Shown here: positions 1 through 4,813 of the stretch, in pieces
Layout: every line of letters begins with the position of its first letter
Position numbering within the stretch: position 1 is the stretch's first letter
Assembly (NCBI GenBank): GCA_943326315.2
Contig: CALPSU020000147.1
Coordinates: 1 to 6,426 of the forward strand
DNA length: 6,426 nucleotides
Direction of reading: 5' to 3'
Source: Chryseobacterium gleum
Lineage (GTDB): Bacteria > Bacteroidota > Bacteroidia > Flavobacteriales_D > Crocinitomicaceae
Program-made: the position numbers and the translations under genes
The notes under the pieces: model-generated
Databases searched by the model: none
What the model saw: only the letters and a program-made list of their open reading frames with translations
What the model was told of the DNA's origin: nothing

Positions 1-572
1 ACAACAATACTTTTACCTAACGACGCTAATTCAGCAATTAAAAATAATGGATTTGAACCATCTAAAAATATAGATTCATTCGGTTCAAAATAAATATAAA
101 CTGTTCTTAAAGAGTTCGTAATTATTTGATCATTTTCAGAATTGACATCTTTGTTATTACCTTCAAATTCATGATCTTTAAAAGATTCTTCTCCTTCTTT
201 TCCAATAAATTTATGAATCTCAGATATTAACTTAAAATGATTCTCTTTATTCGTTTCATTTAGTAATTCTGAATCAAGAATAATTAAATTCAAATGATCA
301 AACGACGCCAAGGTAACATTTAAAATATCTTTAGATAATTGCATTTCACTTTGACGAATTTTATCATAGATTGTCTCTAAATCATGAACAAATTCTGCAA
401 TTTTTGAAAGACCAAACATACTACTATTTCCTTTCAAGGTATGCATTACCCTAAAAACTTGTTCAATATTTGATTTATCATTCGGATTGTTCTCTAGAGA
501 CAATAAAGAAGATTCTAAGTTTTCTAATAACTCGTTTGCTTCTTGAATGTAGGTTTCTTTCATTTCATCCAT
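1..572 (-). CDS. cheA: Chemotaxis histidine kinase CheA, N-terminal part (gene continues past left edge)
   Basis: CheA is the cytoplasmic kinase that takes the receptor signal and phosphorylates CheY. Only the first 190 codons are inside the window. Residues 1 to about 105 form the HPt (P1) domain. The phosphorylated histidine is His44 in HTLKGNSSMFG (codon at 441-443), matching the HTxKGxxxMFG signature of CheA. Residues about 106-153 are a charged, Asn/Glu-rich linker. From about residue 156 a second domain begins, with FEPNESIF and then GSNPLFLIAELASLG. That pattern resembles the domain that follows P1 in many CheA proteins; calling it the CheY-binding P2 is an inference. The kinase core lies outside. 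The ATG at 570-572 shares one base with the cheY stop (TGATG), which indicates translational coupling. An in-frame Met4 at 561-563 is a less likely start. The CheA identity is firm; the domain plan beyond the edge is unknown. Confidence 0.93.
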   Translation of the reverse strand, partial: MDEMKETYIQEANELLENLESSLLSLENNPNDKSNIEQVFRVMHTLKGNSSMFGLSKIAEFVHDLETIYDKIRQSEMQLSKDILNVTLASFDHLNLIILDSELLNETNKENHFKLISEIHKFIGKEGEESFKDHEFEGNNKDVNSENDQIITNSLRTVYIYFEPNESIFLDGSNPLFLIAELASLGKSIV

Positions 573-940
573 CAGTGCATCACTTTTTTAACAACCGCAA
601 GTAACTTCTCTTTAACAAAAGGTTTAATAATCCAACCTGTTGCTCCAGAATTTTTAGCTTCCATTTTTTTGGACTCTTGCGATTCAGTGGTTAATATTAA
701 TATCGGCAAATATTTAAACTTGTCTAATTTCCTTACTTCTTTTAAAAAAGAAATTCCATCCATTCTAGGCATGTTTAAATCTGAAATAATCAAATTGATA
801 CCATCATTTTCCAATAATAATTCCAAACCATGTTGGCCATCTTCTCCGACAATAACATTATACCCTTCACTTCTCAAGGCCATTCCTACAACGACCCTAA
901 TACTTTCAGAATCATCGACTATTAGAATATTTTTTGCCAT
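572..940 (-). CDS. cheY: CheY-type single-domain response regulator
   Basis: This is a stand-alone receiver domain of 122 residues, the normal CheY length, and the probable phosphoryl target of the CheA encoded immediately downstream. The acidic pocket is Asp9-Asp10, the phosphorylated residue is Asp54 in SDLNMP, the switch threonine is Thr84 (LTTE), and the conserved lysine is Lys106 in IIKPF. Asn56 (D+2) and Glu86 (T+2) match Asn59 and Glu89 of E. coli CheY, residues that influence its dephosphorylation rate. Trp103 replaces the switch tyrosine (Tyr106 in E. coli), so an aromatic is kept. There is no output domain, so it must act by protein contact. The stop overlaps the cheA start by one base. 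Upstream is a 75-bp gap with a 14-bp inverted repeat. The start follows an A-rich leader without a Shine-Dalgarno. The output target is unknown, and CheY-like regulators also serve pili, gliding and gene-control pathways. Confidence 0.93.
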   Translation of the reverse strand: MAKNILIVDDSESIRVVVGMALRSEGYNVIVGEDGQHGLELLLENDGINLIISDLNMPRMDGISFLKEVRKLDKFKYLPILILTTESQESKKMEAKNSGATGWIIKPFVKEKLLAVVKKVMH

Positions 941-958
941 AATTTTTTTATTTATTTC

Positions 959-990
959 ATTATAAAACGTTTAAATAAACATTTTATAAT
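959..990 (-). repeat. 14-bp inverted repeat (hairpin) upstream of cheY
   Basis: On the minus strand, ATTATAAAATGTTT (990-977) is followed by a 4-base loop (976-973) and AAACGTTTTATAAT (972-959). Thirteen of 14 positions are complementary, and the exception would be a U-G wobble in RNA. The element ends 18 bases before the cheY ATG. No T-run follows it on either strand, so it is not an ordinary intrinsic terminator. It could be an operator for a dimeric regulator, or an mRNA structure that affects processing or the relative yield of cheY-cheA against the genes before it. Confidence 0.6.
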
Positions 991-1015
991 TTATTGCTTC
1001 ATTTCTATTACTAAG

Positions 1016-1534
1016 TTATGCTTCAGATTTTTGCGATTGAAGTTCTACAAAACCACATATATTTAATAATTTTCGATCATCTCTTGAAAATTCTGAATTA
1101 ATAGTAATATATTTTTTTTGAGGTAAATAAGAAACTCTAATTGCATGAAACAACTGAATTACAGTTAGATCAATCTCTGTAATGTTTGTCATTGTAACCT
1201 CAACAAAATCATAATTTTCAAAAACAACATTTACTTTTGAATAAAGTAAATCTACATTATTAATATTCAATGCTCCTTCAATATTTATCAAAATTCTCTT
1301 TTGAGTTTTTCTTCTTGACGGAATAAAAATTATTTTAATTGTTTCATTTTCAACATTTTCATACTGAATTGTCGGTTCAGTTTTAATCTTAATTTCTGTT
1401 TCAACTGAATGTTCATCTTGAACTTCAGAAATTTCAACCAACTCAGCATCCATACTAAAGGCTTGATTTTCAAGAACACTATCAACTTCCAAAGGAATTA
1501 GTCTATCAACTTTCATGTTTTTTCCTAATGCCAT
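1016..1534 (-). CDS. STAS-domain protein of a chemotaxis operon
   Basis: This is a 172-residue cytoplasmic protein with no signal peptide or membrane segment. Residues about 78-166 look like a STAS (anti-sigma-factor-antagonist-like) fold. They show a strand around KRILINIEGAL, a helix (VDLLYSKVNVVF), the strand VEVTMTN, the loop ITEIDLTVIQLFHAI, and the closing KLLNICGFVEL. The usual DSSG loop is D122-L-T-V125, so Thr124 occupies the position of the phosphorylatable serine in SpoIIAA-type proteins. Residues 1 to about 70 form an acidic extension rich in Glu and Val with no domain I recognise. The gene starts 3 bases after the parA stop, implying cotranscription; Met7 at 1514-1516 is an alternative start. 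Lying between the receptor/parA genes and cheY-cheA, it sits where alphaproteobacterial operons carry CheS/orf2, a protein that in Sinorhizobium meliloti binds CheA and speeds CheY1 dephosphorylation. That functional parallel is an inference; the STAS call is moderately strong. Confidence 0.75.
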   Translation of the reverse strand: MALGKNMKVDRLIPLEVDSVLENQAFSMDAELVEISEVQDEHSVETEIKIKTEPTIQYENVENETIKIIFIPSRRKTQKRILINIEGALNINNVDLLYSKVNVVFENYDFVEVTMTNITEIDLTVIQLFHAIRVSYLPQKKYITINSEFSRDDRKLLNICGFVELQSQKSEA

Positions 1535-1537
1535 TTT

Positions 1538-2284
1538 TTAATTATTTAAGATTATTATTTCTTTTGCTAAAACTTGATAATCTTCAGCGCCTGTTGAACT
1601 TGGGGCATACGAAAATATACTTTCACCAAACGAAGGCGCTTCTGCAAATTTTACGCAACTTCTAATATAAGATTTTAAAATAGGTATATCAAAATTCTCT
1701 TCAACAAAAGTTAATATTTCCTTCGAAATATTACTCCTCAAGTCAACATTAATAGGTAAAATTCCTAAAAATGAAAGATTTCGATTATAACCTCTTTTTA
1801 CATCAAATACAGTTCTATTAATTTGATTCAAACCTTGCACACTTAATACGTCTAACAATATTGTCGTAATTACTTTATCAGCTAATACCAATGCATTTAT
1901 CGTAAGTAAAGACTTTGAAGGTGAACAATCTATCAAAATGTAATCGTATTTTGACAGATGTTTATCCAACAAATATTTTAAAACGAATAACCTATCTTTA
2001 ACCCCTTGTATAGAAAGTTCTATATCAGCTAAAAACATATTGGAAGGAACAATATCCACACCTTCTCTTTCGACTATTACATCTTCTAATTGTTTATCTC
2101 CAGTAAAAACATCTGCAATTGTAGGCAAATTATCAGGAATCCCTAAGGAATAGGATAAATTACCTTGGGGATCTAAGTCGATAATCAGAACCTTTTTTCC
2201 TAAATTAGAAAGTGCTACTCCCAAATTTATTGTAGTTGTAGTTTTACCTGATCCCCCTTTATGATTTGCAATTGCAATTACCAT
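1538..2284 (-). CDS. ParA/Soj-family ATPase, probable chemoreceptor-cluster positioning protein
   Basis: This 248-residue ParA-type ATPase has the usual Soj length. The deviant Walker A is KGGSGKTT with signature Lys9 and catalytic Lys14. Walker A' is LIIDLDPQGN (Asp36, Asp38), Walker B is YILIDCSPS (Asp119), and the family's C-terminal EAPSFG followed by YAPSSTGAEDYQVLA is present. These motifs place it with Soj/ParA rather than with MinD, as no C-terminal amphipathic membrane helix is visible. Such ATPases dimerise on ATP and bind the nucleoid through the dimer. No ParB gene or parS-like site is seen. The neighbours are chemotaxis genes, so it is best read as a counterpart of R. sphaeroides PpfA (Slp), which segregates soluble receptor clusters, rather than as a chromosome or plasmid partition factor. 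It is the first gene after a terminator and candidate promoter, and it heads the run parA-STAS-cheY-cheA. Family assignment is very secure; the role is inferred from context. Confidence 0.93.
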   Translation of the reverse strand: MVIAIANHKGGSGKTTTTINLGVALSNLGKKVLIIDLDPQGNLSYSLGIPDNLPTIADVFTGDKQLEDVIVEREGVDIVPSNMFLADIELSIQGVKDRLFVLKYLLDKHLSKYDYILIDCSPSKSLLTINALVLADKVITTILLDVLSVQGLNQINRTVFDVKRGYNRNLSFLGILPINVDLRSNISKEILTFVEENFDIPILKSYIRSCVKFAEAPSFGESIFSYAPSSTGAEDYQVLAKEIIILNN

Positions 2285-2318
2285 TTCACTTTTGATAAAC
2301 GATTTTTATTAATGCTAT

Positions 2319-2348
2319 TAAATATAATTATTAAGTATTTATACCCAA
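2319..2348 (-). promoter_or_regulatory. Candidate Bacteroidota-type promoter for the parA-cheA run
   Basis: On the minus strand, TTG (2348-2346) is followed after 19 bases by TATATTTA (2326-2319). This matches seven of eight positions of the flavobacterial -7 element TAnnTTTG, at the customary spacing from the -33 TTG. Initiation about seven bases downstream would leave a leader of roughly 28 bases before the parA ATG at 2284. It lies between the receptor terminator and parA, where a promoter is expected. In DNA this AT-rich such matches arise by chance, so the call is tentative. Confidence 0.45.
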
Positions 2349-2386
2349 TAGTTTTAATATCGAGACCTATTTAAAACAACTAATAA

Positions 2387-2426
2387 TAAAGCATCATAAC
2401 TTCTTTTAAGAAATTATGATGCTTTA
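2387..2426 (-). terminator. Hairpin terminator after the 739-residue receptor gene
   Basis: A 13-bp perfect stem is formed by TAAAGCATCATAA (2387-2399) and TTATGATGCTTTA (2414-2426). A C/A mismatch and four further pairs continue towards a 4-base loop at 2405-2408. It starts 6 bases after the receptor stop codon. On the minus strand the stem is followed by an interrupted T-rich tract (TTATTATTAG, then TTGTTTTAAA). The position and strength fit an intrinsic terminator separating the receptor from parA. The tract is weak, so some read-through is possible. It is close to symmetrical, but no plus-strand gene ends here. Confidence 0.75.
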
Positions 2427-2432
2427 ATTATT

Positions 2433-4652
2433 TTAAAATTGACTATATTCCGAATCTAAATTATCAGATAAATTAATCTCTAATTTTGGAGATTTAGCAA
2501 CGTAAGAGGTTGCTTTAATTTCTTTTTTAGGAACAACAGTCTTATTTGGAACAATTTTATTATTTCGTGTAATTGCCTTATTTCCAGATTCAATCTTGAA
2601 AAAAGAAACAGCTTCTTGTAATTCTTCTGCTTGAACACTTAATTCTTCTGCTCCAGCAGCCATTTCTTCTGCAGTTGCTGCATTTTCCTGAACTACATTA
2701 TTCAAATTCTGAATTGCATTGTTTATCTGTTCTGCACCAGAACTTTGTTCAATACTTGATGCCGTTATTTCTTGAACCAAATCAGATGTTTTTTGAATAT
2801 TTGGTACAACATCACTTAACATTTGTCCTGATTTTTGAGCTACCGAAACACTTTTCGCTGAAACTTCATCAATCTCTGTAGCTGCTAACTGACTTCTTTC
2901 TGCAAGTTTTCTAACTTCTGCAGCAACTACTGCGAAACCTCTACCGTGTTCACCTGCCCTTGCAGCTTCTACAGCTGCATTTAAAGCTAATAAATTAGTT
3001 TGTCTTGAAATTTCACCAATAATAGAAATTTTAGAAGCAATTAATTTCATCGAATTTTCAGTTTCTAAAACAGACTCTTTACTTTCAATAATATCAATCG
3101 AAGCAGTCGTAGAAATTTTCTCTGTCTGACGAGAATTACTTGTATTTTGTTGAATATTTGCTGTCATCTCTTCCATTGAAGAGGAAATTTCTTCTACTGA
3201 ACTAGCTTGGCCTGTAGCTCCTTCTGACAACTGTTGAGCGGATGATGACATTTGAATACTTGCAGAAGCAATATTATCAGCATTAAGAATAACCTTCGAT
3301 ATTAAATCACTTAAAATAACTATTGTTTGATTTAGTGACTCTCCCATTTTTCTCAATTCTCCAATTGATTCAATTGAATATCTTTGTGTTAGATCACCTT
3401 CAGAAAGAGCAACAATAACCCTACTAACTTCTTTTGCAGCAAGTTGCGTTTCTAATTCTGCTTCTTTTTGCTCATTTAATAATTCAATTGTTTGATTTAA
3501 AGAATCTCCCATTTCTTTTAATTCCGCTAGAGAATTAATTGAATATTTTTGAGATAAATCGCCTTCACCAATAGATTTTAGAACTCTAGTAACCTCTGCT
3601 GAAGCTTTTTGTGTTGCAAAAGATGCTTCTGTAGCAGCTGTAACATCAGTAGCTATTTTAACAAATTTAACGATTCTACCCATCTCATCTTTTACAGGAG
3701 AATAAACAGCTTGAATCCAAATTTCTTTTCCAGCTCTTGTTATACGTTTGTATAAACCATTTTGAGGAATACCCATTCCTAATTCTTCCCAGAATCTAGA
3801 ATAAGCAGATGTATTTGCATATTCAGGTTCTACAAATGTTCGATGATGTTTACCTACAATTTCATTTAAAGTATATCCTAATGCATTTAAAAAAATATCA
3901 TTTGCAGTAATAATGTTTCCTTTTAAATCAAATTCAATGTAAGCAAAAGTTGTATTAATTGCAGATACAATGCCATCTGAAGCTTGTTTCTCAATAGTTA
4001 TAGCAGTATTTTCATAACGAACCCCGATATATTTTATTGGTTTTCCATTTGCTCCTAATACTGGTGCAAAAACTCCATCAACATAATAAGGTGTACCGTC
4101 TTTTTTCTTATTCTTTACAGGTCCTCTAAAAATTTGTCCTCTACCTATTGTAGACCATAATTCTTTAAAGACTTCCTTATCCATATCAGGATGACGAACA
4201 ATATTTTGGTTTTGTCCCATCAATTCCTCACGCTTATATTGAGAAACTTCACAATGTAAATCGTTCACATAGGTAATATATCCTTTCAAATCTACTTCAG
4301 AAACGATACACATTTCATCGACTAATTTCATTCTAGCATCAATCTCTCTTTGCTGTTGTTCTGAAGTTTCTTTTTGCAATTTCATTGAATTTCTTACTTT
4401 CAATAAAGTTCCAGCTATTAAATCCTCCTTATTATTCGATTTAAATTCAGCTTCTAAATTACCGTTACTTAGTTCATTTAGGTAATCATTTAAATCTTTA
4501 GATCTTTGATTTAAACTATTTAACACTTCAATAATTCTAGCATCAGAAATATTTGCAGTTGAAACAGAAACATTGTTTCCTTTTGAAATATTTGAAATTA
4601 CTGAAATTAAAAACTCCTTTTCTTTCGATGATATACCCCCAAATAAACCCAT
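2433..4652 (-). CDS. Soluble PAS-PAS-polyHAMP methyl-accepting chemotaxis protein with C-terminal pentapeptide
   Basis: This cytoplasmic chemoreceptor has 739 residues and no hydrophobic membrane segment. Residues 1-40 are unassigned, and about 40-95 are HAMP-like (NELSNGNLEAEF). PAS1 spans about 110-215 and resembles E. coli Aer: N130, R153-H154-P155-D156-M157, F162, W166, N181 and Y189 fall at the spacing of Aer N34, R57-H58-D60, F66, W70, N85 and Y93, so FAD binding is likely. PAS2 spans about 228-338 (GKHHRTFVEP, then WIQAVYSPV), close to the BdlA type. Two HAMP-like repeats of 55-residue period follow (about 345-450). The signalling hairpin has its tip at about 546-587 (NLLALNAAVEAARAGEHGRG). 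Heptad-spaced Glu pairs at 487-488, 494-495, 662-663, 669-670 and 676-677 are candidate methylation sites. A roughly 45-residue Lys/Asn-rich tail ends in EYSQF, fitting the x-aromatic-x-x-aromatic CheR/CheB tether. It signals to CheA, probably on redox or oxygen state. The ligand is inferred. Confidence 0.93.
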   Translation of the reverse strand: MGLFGGISSKEKEFLISVISNISKGNNVSVSTANISDARIIEVLNSLNQRSKDLNDYLNELSNGNLEAEFKSNNKEDLIAGTLLKVRNSMKLQKETSEQQQREIDARMKLVDEMCIVSEVDLKGYITYVNDLHCEVSQYKREELMGQNQNIVRHPDMDKEVFKELWSTIGRGQIFRGPVKNKKKDGTPYYVDGVFAPVLGANGKPIKYIGVRYENTAITIEKQASDGIVSAINTTFAYIEFDLKGNIITANDIFLNALGYTLNEIVGKHHRTFVEPEYANTSAYSRFWEELGMGIPQNGLYKRITRAGKEIWIQAVYSPVKDEMGRIVKFVKIATDVTAATEASFATQKASAEVTRVLKSIGEGDLSQKYSINSLAELKEMGDSLNQTIELLNEQKEAELETQLAAKEVSRVIVALSEGDLTQRYSIESIGELRKMGESLNQTIVILSDLISKVILNADNIASASIQMSSSAQQLSEGATGQASSVEEISSSMEEMTANIQQNTSNSRQTEKISTTASIDIIESKESVLETENSMKLIASKISIIGEISRQTNLLALNAAVEAARAGEHGRGFAVVAAEVRKLAERSQLAATEIDEVSAKSVSVAQKSGQMLSDVVPNIQKTSDLVQEITASSIEQSSGAEQINNAIQNLNNVVQENAATAEEMAAGAEELSVQAEELQEAVSFFKIESGNKAITRNNKIVPNKTVVPKKEIKATSYVAKSPKLEINLSDNLDSEYSQF

Positions 4653-4691
4653 AATTATTTTTATTTTTTAAAAACTAAGCCATAAACTTAA

Positions 4692-4725
4692 TAAAATTAT
4701 ACAATTCTACTTTATAAAAAATCAA
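4692..4725 (-). promoter_or_regulatory. Weak candidate promoter for the 739-residue receptor gene
   Basis: On the minus strand, TTG at the end of a seven-T run (4725-4723) is followed after 23 bases by TAATTTTA (4699-4692). That is a TAnnTTTG-like element lacking the final G. The spacing is at the long end for the flavobacterial consensus, and a leader of about 33-40 bases would result. A second TAAGTTTA (4690-4683) has no TTG at the right distance. The evidence is thin in such AT-rich DNA. Confidence 0.22.
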
Positions 4726-4766
4726 AAAAAATCTTAATTTATTCTAAATCCACTCTTAGTAATTAA
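4724..4766 (-). terminator. Weak candidate terminator after the upstream receptor gene
   Basis: On the minus strand, TTAATT (4766-4761) can pair with AATTAA (4739-4734), enclosing a second CTAA/TTAG pairing. An eight-T run follows at 4731-4724. The stem is short, AT-only and bulged, so it may be fortuitous. If it is not functional, the two receptor genes would be cotranscribed across the 161-bp gap. Confidence 0.28.
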
Positions 4767-4813
4767 TTTAAAATAAATCTATCAAAACTACTTGTCAAAT
4801 TTCAGTTTTAATT

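Noticed and set aside
543..965. Plus-strand open frame of 140 codons
   Set aside because: It lies antisense to cheY across its whole length. The product is a low-complexity hydrophobic sequence with no recognisable motif, and the overlapped gene has every receiver-domain key residue.
959..990. Inverted repeat as an intrinsic terminator between the STAS gene and cheY
   Set aside because: No T-run follows the stem in either direction and the stem is almost entirely A/T, so an operator or RNA-structure role is as likely.
1538..2284. ParA as evidence for a plasmid or a chromosome partition locus
   Set aside because: There is no ParB-like gene, no parS-like site and no replication gene in view. 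All neighbours belong to a chemotaxis module.
2675..2881. Plus-strand open frame of 68 codons
   Set aside because: It is entirely antisense to the conserved signalling domain of the receptor, and its sequence shows no independent sign of coding.
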